From positions 29,666,987 through 29,730,986 of the forward strand of contig NC_084893.1 of NCBI RefSeq assembly GCF_958979055.1: a stretch of DNA of 64,000 nt. Reading direction: 5' to 3'. This document shows positions 37,076 through 48,218 of this stretch, piece by piece (within the stretch, counting starts at the first letter, position 1; the number at the start of each line of letters is the position of its first letter). The DNA is from Alnus glutinosa (Eukaryota > Streptophyta > Magnoliopsida > Fagales > Betulaceae). Under the pieces are notes generated by a model. That model was not told where the DNA came from and made no database searches. It saw nothing but the letters and a program-made list of their open reading frames with translations. Position numbers and translations under genes: made by a program.

Positions 37076-37922
37076 GTTGGATTGGCTTCATTCTTATCTT
37101 TATAAGGCACCTTAGCTTGGTGAGTATATGGATATGTTCAATTACTTTAGACATTAATTGCTTGATGATCGCTACTTTACTAATTATGTCTGTTGAGGGA
37201 CGCCATTGTCTCTTTCACAATTATCACGAATACGTGGACTTCACTAATATTATAACTTTTAATCAATGATTTTGACAAAAAAGAAAAATTGAACTTTTAA
37301 TCAATTATGAATCAATCACATGATTCATGCAAAAAAACATATTTAGTGCAAAAGATGAGCATTTTTGCACCAACTAGAGCCGGTCCATTCACAAACTCAA
37401 CAACACTGGCAATCTGATTGTTCCACGCTGTCTCGTCTGTCTTGATCTAAACGCCAAGTAGGATCTGAGCTGTATCTGCGTACCATCTGATGTGGCAACA
37501 CGTAGTTTGTTTTATTACGTTTTCAACGCCATTGATTATGATTACTTTATTACATACAGATATTGACTTCAATTTTCACGAGGGAGATATTTCTTTTTAA
37601 GGCAGCAATCCAGTGCATCGCCAACCTATTCAACCTTGAAATCATGCTTCATAACCCGTCAAGTACGTTCCTATATTACAAGAATTGCAGGTGGCCCACC
37701 AAATGAAATGAACGGTCGCGATTCAATATGATGGGTGGGCGGCTCACATGCATGCCTGACAAAACATGTGATAACCTGTTTTATTATAAGGTACTGCACA
37801 TATATGTGTTCATGAATAGAGACATGATGTGAGACATATATCTAACAGCGAATCCATTGGATTGATTCCGTGTTTCACACAAAGTCCGAGGAAGGGCCCT
37901 TTTACGTATAAACTTTTATCAA

Positions 37923-37930
37923 TATAAATA
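37923..37930 (+). promoter_or_regulatory. TATA box of the raffinose-synthase-family gene
   Basis: TATAAATA at 37923-37930, about 160 nt before the ATG at 38092, followed by a plausible leader. Position and consensus are right. The transcription start is inferred. Confidence 0.55.
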
Positions 37931-38091
37931 CCACCCCGTGTTTGAGAGATATCATCTATCGTCTCGTGAATTTTCGTACTACTGTTGGGCTTCTTGTTTC
38001 AATTCTCTTTTGCGTTTGAGAGGAGGACTGGTGGTGTTGTGTTTTTCTTTTTTGGTTGGTTTGAGGAAATTAAGAAGCTGGGAAGTGAAAG

Positions 38092-41000
38092 ATGACTGTT
38101 GGGGCGGGGATAGGTGTGGCGGATGGGAAGTTGGTGGTGTTGGGGAAGCCTGTGCTGCGTGATGTGCATGAGAACATTGTGGTAACTCCGGCCTCCGGTG
38201 GTGCATTGGTGAATGGGGCATTCATTGGCGTCAGATCCGATCAGACGGGTAGCCGCCGGGTCTTCCCAATTGGGAAGCTTGAGTATGTTTCTCTCTGATC
38301 ATTTACATTGTTGAATGAAATGAAAAGGAATGGCTCTTTTGGTTTTTGCTTGTGAACGTTATTACTATTCTGCTGGATTTTTGTTATGTTTATTCTTGTT
38401 TTGGTACGATGGGAACATTTCAACGTATGGGGATTTACCTCAATCATAACCTCCTTCTCCTTCTTTTGGGCAAAAAACTTTTGATTATCTTATCTTTTTT
38501 TTCTTCTTCGTTTTCTTAGCACCCAGACGAAGAATTAATTTGCAATATTACCGTTTTGGGATATTGTCGGCTTTACCTTGTTTGGTAAGGAAGTGGGAGT
38601 TAGGAGAAGTAGTAAGAAGCCGTAGATATGATATAAAGTAAAATGAATTTGTATTAAAAAGTGAAAAAGTTTTGTATTGTAGTAGATTATTTTTATTTAG
38701 ATAGTAATAAAATGTTATTGATGTGATATAAAGTTAGTAGATTACCAAACAAGCCCTGTATGTGGGAAAGGCTCAAAATTTGGATTATTGCCTTACATGT
38801 TGTGATGAATTCTATGGTTCTACAGGGGATTGCGCTTTATGTGCGTTTTCCGCTTCAAGATGTGGTGGATGACACAGAGGATGGGTAATTGCGGCCAAGA
38901 TATACCCTTTGAGACCCAGTTTTTGATTGTTGAAGCGCACGATTTTTCTAATGTTGATGAAGAAAGCAAAGGTGGAATGGACCAATCCGCCTTGTATACT
39001 GTTTTCTTACCGATTCTTGAAGGCGATTTCAGGGCTGTTCTACAGGGAAATGAACAAAATGAGTTGGAGATTTGCTTGGAAAGTGGTATGAAAAATGCCT
39101 GATCAGTGTATTGTCATTTTTGGCTGTCTTTAAAATGATGATGAAAATTGTGGTTTCTTGCAGGAGATCCCGCTGTTGAAGGATTTGAGGGGAGTCATTT
39201 GGTTTTTGTGGCTGCTGGACCAGACCCATTTGATGTAATCACAAATGCAGTGAAGTAAGTTTTAAGTTTTATCCACCTTTATAAATTGGCAAATACCAAT
39301 ATCCCTCAATTTCTGTTCATTGTTTTAAATTTCATGTCTAAGTTATCCTTGAAGAGACGCGTACACATTTCATTTCCTTTATTTTGGAATTTAGAAGAAA
39401 CATTCTTTTTTAGTGTTTTTCCTTGAAGAACCACTTATAGATTTAAGTACTGTCACATACCATGTGAATTAGATCACTCGTGTACATGTACTATACTAGA
39501 TCTTATCCTCTTAGACTTTTTGAATCTGTCCAACAGTCCAGGTTTTACTGCAGAATTTTAACTTCGATAAGCGAAATGCTCTTTCTTTACACATATCTTA
39601 ACTTTAGAATACATCCATTTATGTACAGGAGCGTTGAGAAACATTTACAGACATTTTCTCATCGTGAGAGAAAGAAGGTATATAGTATCCTCTGGCTGGA
39701 GTTCTAATTTCATATCTAACTTTATACCATTTCATATCTAACTTCATAAGTTCTAACTTCTTTATATTATATGCTTCAGATGCCAGACATGTTGAACTGG
39801 TTTGGCTGGTGTACATGGGATGCTTTCTATACTGATGTCACTTCAGAGGGCGTTAAGCAAGGTTTAGAGAGGTATTGATTTTCTCATCATGGGTAGTAGT
39901 TGAAGTAACATGGATGGCATCATAGAAAGATACTAACAAGTAAAACTATTGCAGCTTAGAGAAGGGTGGAATTCCTCCAAAATTTGTTATAATTGATGAT
40001 GGATGGCAATCAGTTAGCATGGATCCCACTGGCACTGAATCCAAAGCTGATAATGCAGCCAAGTGAGTGCTCTATGCAAAAGACTTCTCTTTTTGTTGTG
40101 CCACCTTTTCTTTTTTTGGCTAACAATATTTGTCATTTTTGCTGTCTTCCTGTCGTTCAGCTTTGCAAACAGGCTGACAAATATCAAAGAGAACCACAAA
40201 TTTCAGAAAGATGGGAAAGAGGGTCACAGAGTAGAGGATCCAACATTGGGACTTCGCCACATTGTTGGTGAAATAAAGGACAAACATGCTCTAAAGTATG
40301 ATTCTCTTATTTAGATTTTCATATCTTGTGCTGCAACTTTATTTTGTAAGATATTTATGCTTTTTCATTTTTGGAATTGCCAGGTACGTTTATGTGTGGC
40401 ATGCAATAACAGGGTATTGGGGTGGTGTTAAACCTGGTGTTAGCGATATGGAACACTATGAGTCTAAATTGGCCTACCCTGTTTCATCTCCCGGGGTTGA
40501 ATCAAATGAGGCTTGTGATTGTTTAAAAAGCATTACAGCAAATGGGCTTGGCCTTGTGAACCCTGAAAAAGTTTTCAACTTCTATAATGAACTCCACTCA
40601 TATCTCGCATCGGCTGGTATCGATGGTGTTAAAGTTGATGCTCAGAACATCCTTGAAACTCTTGGGGCAGGTCATGGTGGGAGGGTGAAGCTTGCTAGAA
40701 AGTACCATCAGGCCTTAGAGGCATCTATTTCCAGAAACTTCCCTGGTAATGGAATTATTTCTTGTATGAGTCACAACACAGACGGTTTGTACAGGTAGCT
40801 ACTCTTTTGCACTCTTGTTTTTCTTTTTTCTTGGCTGTGATTTTACTTATTAACATTCCTTTAGAGTTTTTTAAACAATAATGATTTGGTATGACATTGA
40901 ATTTATGCAGTGCAAAGCGGACAGCTGTTATAAGGGCATCAGACGATTTCTGGCCTAGAGAACCATCATCACACACCATTCATATTGCATCAGTTGCTTA

Positions 41001-42333
41001 CAACACCATTTTTCTTGGCGAATTTATGCAGCCAGATTGGGATATGTTCCATGTAAGCTAACGAAATCTGATTTTGTGGGTTTACATTGAATTTCCAGAG
41101 TACTTCTCGATTTGTTGGATGCTAATTTTGTGGTTGTTTTGGATGTCAGAGCCTACACCCAATGGCTGAATATCATGCAGCAGCTCGTGCTGTGGGAGGA
41201 TGTGCTATTTATGTCAGGTAATATCTCTGCTAATAAACTTATGTTTGTTCTGAATTTCTTGGAACCAATGGTTTCTCATATTCGATATCTGTATGTGATG
41301 CAGTGACAAGCCTGGACACCATGACTTTACTCTTTTGAAGAAGCTTGTGCTTCCTGATGGTTCTATACCGAGGGCCAAGCTTCCAGGAAGACCAACAAGG
41401 GATTGCTTATTTTGTGATCCTACCAGAGATGGAAGAAGGTAAATAATGATAACAATAATAATTGCATTTCCATATTCATAAGAATGGGGAGCTATAAATC
41501 CCGCGAGTTAATTACCAAGCAACAAAAACTGAATGAGATTGTGCACTTTATCAGTCACTTTCCACAAGAAGCTCATTTATCTTTACTTTGGCTTCTTTCA
41601 CTCTTAATTTTGCAGTCTTCTAAAGATCTGGAATCTGAATGAGTTTTCTGGAGTTGTGGGGGTCTTCAACTGCCAGGGAGCTGGCTGGTGTAGGGTTGGA
41701 AAGAAGAACCTCATCCACGATGAACATCCGGGTACAATGACTGGGGTTATCAGGGCTAAAGATGTTGATTATCTGCCCAGAGTTGCAGATGATACATGGA
41801 CTGGGGATACTGTCATATTCTCTCATCTTGGTGGTATGTTTTTCATAATGTTTGAAACTTATATATAAATAATTTTATTTTTTATTTTTTTTAAAAAAAC
41901 CTGTTTGAATTTACCTGATGAACTTTTTGTGATTGCAATTGCAGGAGAGGTGGTTTTTCTTCCAAAGGATGCATCTATTCCAATTACACTAAAATCCCGA
42001 GAATATGAAGTATTCACAGTGGTTCCTGTTAAGGAACTGTCCAATGGTGTTACATTTGCCCCCATTGGTCTAATCAAGATGTTCAATTCAGGAGGAGCTA
42101 TCAAAGAAATGAATTGTAAAAAATCTGAGGAAGGCACAACAACTGTTGTCTTGAAAGCTTGTGGGTGTGGCCTTTTTGGAGCCTATTCTTCAGCTCGACC
42201 CAAGAGAATAACAGTTGATTCAGAGGAGATGGAGTTCAGATACGAAGAAGGATCTGGTTTGGTAACTGTTTCTTTGAGAGTTCCTGACCAAGAGTTGTAC
42301 CTCTGGAATATAACCATTGAGCTATTAAATTGA
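38092..42333 (+). CDS. Seed imbibition / raffinose-synthase-family protein (GH36), complete
   Basis: Probable galactinol-sucrose galactosyltransferase or alkaline alpha-galactosidase of the SIP1/RFS1 clade, acting on raffinose-family sugars. Thirteen exons: 38092-38282, 38826-39085, 39164-39254, 39629-39677, 39780-39871, 39955-40062, 40161-40295, 40384-40794, 40911-41052, 41150-41217, 41304-41438, 41616-41833, 41945-42333. They total 2289 nt, 762 aa, matching the family's usual 750-780. Motifs: [13 protein letters not shown] and [10 protein letters not shown] (exons 5-6), the nucleophile region GVKVDAQN (Asp about 394) and the acid/base region RASDDFWP (about 456-459). These are the GH36 catalytic landmarks. 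The start is chosen because MTVGAGI is family-typical and follows an in-frame leader. Intron 1 holds a Tourist-like MITE. The enzymatic subtype (raffinose synthase versus alpha-galactosidase) cannot be decided by sequence reading. No breaks are seen. Confidence 0.93.
38575..38756. mobile_element. Tourist-like MITE in intron 1 of the GH36 gene
   Basis: Ends CCTTGTTTGGTAA and the complement of TTACCAAACAAGCCC. The interior GTGAAAAAGTTTTGTATTGTAGTAGATTATTTTTATTT is shared with the element at 8268-8554, so this is a shorter family member. The target duplication is not clear. Confidence 0.6.
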
Positions 42334-43527
42334 TTTATTAATTGCAGTAATAGGGATTCACTAGATCTATCTTTAAGAGGAAATGGTGGTTTCTTCTTGT
42401 TCTATAACATGTAATATTGTTGTTTAGAATAGATGCTAAATCTGAATGTTGGTTGTCTGATAATTAAGTCTCTTATGTTGTCTGATAATGCTAATTAGTT
42501 TATGACCCAAATAGAATCCATTATGAATAAAAAAAAAAAGGAGGAATATGCTAGTTGTCTAATGAAGTATTTCATCAAACAAACGTTTTGGTCGTCACTT
42601 CTTGGGATGAATATGGAAGTGCAAATCCCTAATTTTGAGGAGTTTTAGAAGACTAGTGGGTCATTATAGCATAGATTGAGATCTCTTGCAATTTCCTCCA
42701 TCCAAGCTAAATGAACGGTTTGGATTATGCTACGTAAGTCTTGAAAGAAAGAGGGAAAAAAAAGAAGTCAAAATAGGCTAAAGGGTTGTTGGGGGTGTTC
42801 GAATGTGATTGTTGGGGGTAGTCAGCCGACTCAGCCCCCTCAAAGGTATTGTTGGGACTTGGGGTGGTCCAACCATCCTTATTTCTGGCTTGACTAACTC
42901 CAACCTGATGGCCACCTCTTAATAAAGTAATTGGGGGCGATTCGACTATCTCTTCACCGAATACTGATAGGAGGGGCAAAACAGTCGACCCTTGCCCGTC
43001 ACTTTTCATTTAAAAATAATTTTTTTAATCGAAACAGTTGCTGATGTGACATCAAAAACTATTTTTGATTAAAAAAATTATTTTTTTATTATAAAAGTCT
43101 GCTGGGGGACGGTAAAGTATCATTCTCCCTCCTCACCTTTAAAGAGGTGATTGGTCACCAAATAAATAACGGGATAATTTGGAAAGAACTTAAAAATTAT
43201 TTAAGCATTCCTAGCACAGCATTTTTTTGATTTTTTCTAAATTTAAGAAACAATATTTTTTTTTTCTTTTTTTTGCTTCTTTATCTAAATACACTCCACA
43301 ATTAATTATCTTTCCCAATACCAATTAATTTTTTCTTTCTTTTACAAAATACAAGTTCCATATGTACCCTCACACTTTTTATAAAATTTCAACACAATTT
43401 CCAATTAAAGGCAAAAAGATGAGAAATGAGAAAGGAAAGAGGAAAGAAATATTTTGTATAAAAATAAGAGATATAATATTTTGTCACTCCAAGATACAAC
43501 TATTGACCATCTCGCCCATGTGGCAAT
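42334..43527. other. 3' flank and AT-rich spacer
   Basis: 3' UTR of the GH36 gene to about 42540 (AATAAAAAAAAAAAG near 42525). It is followed by a GGGGGT/ACCCCC-rich imperfect inverted repeat region (about 42780-43140, with CCCCCTCA and TTGTTGGGG blocks) that looks like a decayed foldback element. No gene. Confidence 0.35.
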
Positions 43528-43540
43528 GTGGTCTCCTAGT

Positions 43541-43827
43541 TTTTTTTTTTGAGGGAATAAAGATTCTCATTAATTATAAAGATGAGACTTGCTCAGCAAG
43601 TACAATAGACTGGATGTAAGAAGGACATTTCGCCATCCACAATTCATCTAGAGAATGCAAAATAGCACATTTTGCTAAGGTATGTGCTGCAAAGTCTACA
43701 ACTCGGCTAGCATAGTTTATTTCCACCCAATGCACAATTTGAGCCGGCACTTTTATATCTTCTACCAAATGACCATAGGAGCTCCAGTTAGGTGAGGCCT
43801 AGTTAATTGCCGAAACTATTGTCATAG
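43541..43827 (-). mobile_element. 5'-truncated LINE, RNase H-like C-terminus, perfect target duplication
   Basis: Minus-strand insertion with a poly(T) start on the plus strand (43541-43550) and a coding remnant (43768-43574) reading VDFAAHTLAKCA and CPSYIQSIVLAEQ. This resembles the RNase H-type (RVT_3) tail of plant L1-like LINE ORF2. The flank GTGGTCTCCTAGTT (14 bp) is duplicated at 43528-43541 and 43828-43841. Confidence 0.8.
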
Positions 43828-43841
43828 GTGGTCTCCTAGTT

Positions 43842-45082
43842 AGCTTTAGGGTTTTGTTTCTTAAAAAAAAATAAAAATAAAGGTAAAAGTTGTCACGCAA
43901 ACAAGAATAATTAAGAGTTGTATTTTGAGATGACAATGTATCATATCTGTAAAAAAAAAAAATGTATAGAAAAACTACGGTGGGTTTTTTGTGATTTTTT
44001 CCTTTTGAGTTTTCCTATAATTAAGAAAGGAAAGCAACTTTAGAATAGCCGTTATTTTATTTTATTTTATATTTTTGAAATTTAGAATAGCCGTTATGAA
44101 TGAGCTCTTAGGGTCAGTTTTTTTTTTTTTTTTTTCTTCTTCTAGAATACTGACTATATTATATATTTGTTGTTGTAATTGTCTGGGTCATATGTGCGTG
44201 TTTTACTCGGCACGCAGATCAGGCTGGCGCCTCAATGCTTTTGAGTTTCGACACTTGTGATCAGGCTGTACGTGAGGAGGCCGTAGATGTCCCTTTGTCA
44301 AGCTGATCTGCCTCTACTGTCAACGACGGCCTAGAAAATTTTAGGGCTACATTAATTGAAGAGTACTTTCAGAGTCCTCCCACATGACCATATGAAATTA
44401 CCATGATCGACCGGCCATTACTGTAAATTGCAAATGACTAAACAGGGGTAGGGTATGTTAAATGGTAAAGCCTAGGACTTGGTCACATTCATCTCTATCG
44501 GGTTTGATATTTAAATTCCTGCAAATAATTCTTTGACATGACGTCTGCGGCGAAACTGAATCTTGCTCGGTTCACATGGAGGACGTTTTGCACAGATAGT
44601 CTAGAATTTGCCCTTAAGGGTAATTAGCACATGAAGTGATCGGATGCTACCTCGATCACAGGTTCCATTCTTAGAAAATATATATACAAATGATTGGCCA
44701 ATTACTCTAATGGGCTCGATCGTGGGAATTAAATTTACTACATCAGGGGTCCCGGTCGTGCCTTTTTGCCTTGTGCTTCTGATGATATATACCAGATAAT
44801 TCAGTATCGGTGCAAGCTGGACAGTAGCTACGCGTGACATCCTAGATCAACGTACATGTGTTACATGTATTTACACTCGGAACTGCCACGTAAGATTCAA
44901 ACTGAACAGCTATGAAACACGTATATAGGTACGTGGTCATGGTCAAGCTCCGGCCACTTCCATGCGCTAGCTATAAGACCAACAGTACCAAAGAAAACGC
45001 AGCTAGCACGTAGAGTGCCAAAGAGTGCAGATCGATCGAGCTAGCTATCTACCAACACCACGCACAAGGACCTCAAGAATCA
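43842..45082. promoter_or_regulatory. Upstream region of the oleosin-like gene
   Basis: No other gene is seen. CTATAAGA at 44971-44978 (about 110 nt before the ATG) is a likely TATA box. GTACGTGGTC (about 44931) and GCCACGTAAG (about 44887) have ACGT cores that could act as ABRE/G-box-like elements, which would suit a lipid-droplet gene. This is inference from motifs only. Confidence 0.4.
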
Positions 45083-45538
45083 ATGGCGGAAAGTCGAGAG
45101 GTCTTTATTGAGGGACCCTCCCAACATTTATCGGTGCTTTGTGCATCACTCACCGGCATGGCCATAGGAGGACCGCTTCTGGGCATGACGGGGTTCAGTT
45201 TTTTAGCAGCAGTGACACTACTACTCGTAAGCTCTCCGCTTTTGTTACTCTTCAGTCCTCTGCTGTTCTGCGCTGCCCTTCTTCTTGTGGGAGCCGTGGC
45301 TGCGTTTTCTGCGGCGGCAGCCATGGCAATGACTGGCGTGTCCACACTCGGGTGGGCTTTTCGAGATGTTAGAGGCAGGGGGGATAATGTGGGGACGTTT
45401 GGTGAGGGAGGTGTGCTCGAGAGGTTGGCAGAGTCGGGGGAGAGATTGAAGAAACTAGGGGAGGATTGGGCTGCTCATCTGCAGCAGAAGGGGGTGATCA
45501 AGAACGCACCAGATTATGACAGTTGGAATCGAGGTTGA
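45083..45538 (+). CDS. Oleosin-family lipid-droplet protein, 151 aa
   Basis: Single exon from ATG 45083 to TGA 45536-45538. Structural protein embedded in the phospholipid monolayer of oil bodies. A short polar N-terminus (about 1-30) precedes an uninterrupted hydrophobic hairpin of about 70 residues (about 30-100) with the proline-knot region SSPLLLLFSPLLFC. An amphipathic/charged C-terminus follows (GERLKKLGEDWAAHLQQKG). The length is typical of low-molecular-weight oleosins. The canonical knot is PX5SPX3P. Here the third Pro is Cys, as drawn from PLLLLFSPLLFC, a possible functional deviation also seen in some non-seed oleosin lineages (memory, not checked). Intronless as usual for the family. 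Confidence 0.88.
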   Translation: MAESREVFIEGPSQHLSVLCASLTGMAIGGPLLGMTGFSFLAAVTLLLVSSPLLLLFSPLLFCAALLLVGAVAAFSAAAAMAMTGVSTLGWAFRDVRGRGDNVGTFGEGGVLERLAESGERLKKLGEDWAAHLQQKGVIKNAPDYDSWNRG

Positions 45539-46078
45539 AAGGAGCAAGCAGTTTCTTGGTTGTAAATATTATTCTGTGTGTGTGTGTGTACTTCTCTCTT
45601 GTACGTGCATTTAGGTACGCCTAGGATGCTTAATTTGTTTTCACTGGATATATATATAATAAGATCGATGAAAGAGATGAGTCTATAGATAATGCTGCAA
45701 GCAGCCAAGGCGTTGGTTACTCGATCAGCTCCTTGGATATGTATTCGAAGTTCTATTTCATTGTATTTTCTTCGATTATAAGCTTAATAATTTGTTAAGG
45801 TTAATTATGAAGTTATGGTATGGACATTTTGTATTTGCATGATTAAAGTCTATAATTACTTCTAAGCAAAGGGTATATAGTCATTCTTTGGTTAGAGGTT
45901 ACGCCATGAATCTTAATTCCCAAGGGAAACAAAAACATATATAGTGATCATCGAAGTCATTCTTATCTCGTAACCTTTACAAAAATAATAATAAAAAAAA
46001 AAAGACTGGCTTCAATGATCATGATCGCCTTTGCCTACCTAGAAACGGCTTAACGTCCGTTTGGCTTAATTGTTTTAA

Positions 46079-46955
46079 GGGTTAAATACCTTTAAGGTCC
46101 CTGAGTTTTGACAACTTTATTTTTTAATCCCTGAGTTTCAATTCGCATCACAGATGATACATCAATTTTGGGAAATGACCAAATTAGTACCTCGGTTAAC
46201 TTCTCCGTCCAAAAATTAACGGTCCGCCACGTGTCAACCTCAGAAGTTGACACGTGGCACTATATATAAAAAAATAAAAAATAAAAAATCTTAAAAAATT
46301 AATTAAAAAATTTTAAAAAAAAATTGAAAAAACTAAAAAAAAAAAGGGGGTGGCTGAGCCACCCCCTTGGCCACCATGGGGGTGGCCGGCCACCCCCATT
46401 TTGGCCAGGGAGGTGGCTGGCCGGTCTGGGGTGGCCGAACCACCCCCATGTGGTGGTTCGGCCACCCCCTGGACAGAAAAAAAAAATAAATAAATAAAAA
46501 AAAAATAAAAATTGGATTTAGGGTTTTGCCCTTGGGTGTGGCCGAACCACCCCCAGATCGGCCGATCTGTGGGTGGCCGAACCACCCCCGTGCCCCTTGG
46601 GGGTGGTTCGGCCACCCCAAGGGCAAAACGGGAATGACCGGCCAGCCACCTCCCTGGCCAAAATGGGAGTGGCTGGCCACCCCCATCCCTTTTTTTTTTT
46701 TAGTTTCTTCAATTTTTTTTTAAAATTTTTTAATTAATTTTTAAAGATTTTTTATTTTTTATTTTTTTATATAGTGCCACGTGTCAACTTCTGAGGTTGA
46801 CACGTGGCGGACCGTTAATTTTTGGACGGAGAAGTTAACCGGGGTACTAATTTGGTCATTTCCCAAAATTGATGTATCATCTGTGATGCGAATTGAAATT
46901 CAGGGACTAAAAAATAAAGTTGTCAAAACTCAAGGACCTTAAAGGTATTTAACTC
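46079..46955. mobile_element. Foldback MULE-like element, 877 bp, with nested GC-rich palindromes
   Basis: Starts GGGTTAAATACCTTTAAGG and ends with the complement of GAGTTAAATACCTTTAAGG. The perfect 9-bp duplication TTGTTTTAA occurs at 46070-46078 and 46956-46964. Arms of over 250 bp are near-perfect inverted repeats and each carries CCACGTGTCAAC/GTTGACACGTGG. The centre (46345-46685) is a cluster of GGGGGTGGC..GCCACCCCC and GGTTCGGCCACCCC palindromes. Open frames through it are repeat translation and not proteins. Confidence 0.9.
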
Positions 46956-47221
46956 TTGTTTTAAAAACGATTTGAAAATTAGCAATTTTAAAAATATAAT
47001 TTTTAAAGAAATAGTTAAGCGTTTGATAAAATTGTATATATGTTTTTTAAAATAATATGGTGCTCTATCAAAAAGTTAGACTGTAATTCTTTTAAACGCA
47101 CCGTCAAACTGGACGAGACGTTTTCTACCATAAAGCCATCATATCTGTATCATTTAATTTTTTTTAATAATATTTTAGAAAAACTCATTACTTATAACTC
47201 TTGACTTTTTTTATTATTTTT

Positions 47222-47580
47222 GAAATAAGGTATTTAAACTTTAAAAAGTGTTAATTTAAAGTATTCATCTTTCAATTTTTTTTTCAATTTCAATCATTCG
47301 TTATAATTTTTCGTTAAATCATATCGAAATTTTCAAAATACTCATCTACGTACTTTTTTAAGGAAAAAAATTAAAAAAAAAATTGCAAGGATTTAGGTGT
47401 TGAATCCTATCCTTGTAATTTTTTTTTTTCCTTAAAAAAATATATGGGTATTTTAAAAATTTTGATAGGATTTAACAGAAAATTCTAACGGATAATTGAA
47501 ATTAAAAAAATTGAAAGATGGATACTCTAAATTAATACAGTTTAAAGTTTGAGTACCTTATTTTAAAAGTGATTAATGAA
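47222..47580. mobile_element. AT-rich foldback element
   Basis: AAGGTATTTAAACTTTAAA..TTAATTTAAAGTATTCATC (left) pairs with GATGGATACTCTAAATTAA..TTTAAAGTTTGAGTACCTT (right), centred on CAAGGATTTAGG..CCTATCCTTG at about 47390-47416. No clean target duplication is seen. Confidence 0.6.
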
Positions 47581-47914
47581 ATATTAGAAATTATAAGTGA
47601 AGTTTTTTTTAATATATTAACATATTTATTATGTGACATTAGATATAATAATATTAAATTTGGCTATAATATAAATTCTTTCCCTTTTGAGAAATTTATT
47701 TATTTATTGAGAAATTGATTTTGAGGCGTTAAGTTCGTTGAAACTAAAGTTAGTAATATGTCATTACGAAGAAAAAAAAATAAAATTATGGATTCTAAAA
47801 GACATAGCGTGATAACGGTAGTTGACGGTGTTGATGGGGTGTTGCGGAGAGAAGCGTAAAGTCTTTTGCTTACTTTATTAAATTCAAAAGGCCAAAAAAA
47901 ATTCATTATTTTTT

Positions 47915-48210
47915 GAGGAGTGATTGTTACACTCATGTTATACAATACCTACACTCACACCAGACACAAATAAGTGGGGCCAGTATGTAGGTCTCATGTC
48001 CTTGTGTCTAGTGGGGATTTGATTCTTGTACAACACCAATACAACAACTGTACAACAACCCCTCACATGAGGGTGGGCTCCAGTATGTGGGACTCACCCT
48101 CATGTGAAGGATTGTTATACAGTTGTTGTATTGGTATTGTAAATCTAACATTTTTCATGACTAATGTGAGTGTACAAGTTGTACAGGTGAAGTTTAACGA
48201 TCATTTTCCT
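47915..48210. mobile_element. hAT-like MITE with nested hairpin
   Basis: GAGGAGTGATTGTTAC..GATCATTTTCCT, the same termini as the element at 8006-8162. It is flanked by the 8-bp repeat TATTTTTT (47907-47914, 48211-48218). Inside, about 48016-48145 forms a second, tighter hairpin (ACACCAATACAACAACTGTA / TACAGTTGTTGTATTGGTAT) around CCTCACATGAGGGTGGG, suggesting a nested related insertion. Confidence 0.7.
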
Positions 48211-48218
48211 TATTTTTT

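Noticed and set aside
46313-46723. Overlapping open frames of 64-117 codons on both strands
   Set aside because: They translate the GGTGGC/GCCACC palindromes of a foldback element (repeated GWPNHP/GVAEPP-like units). No protein family.
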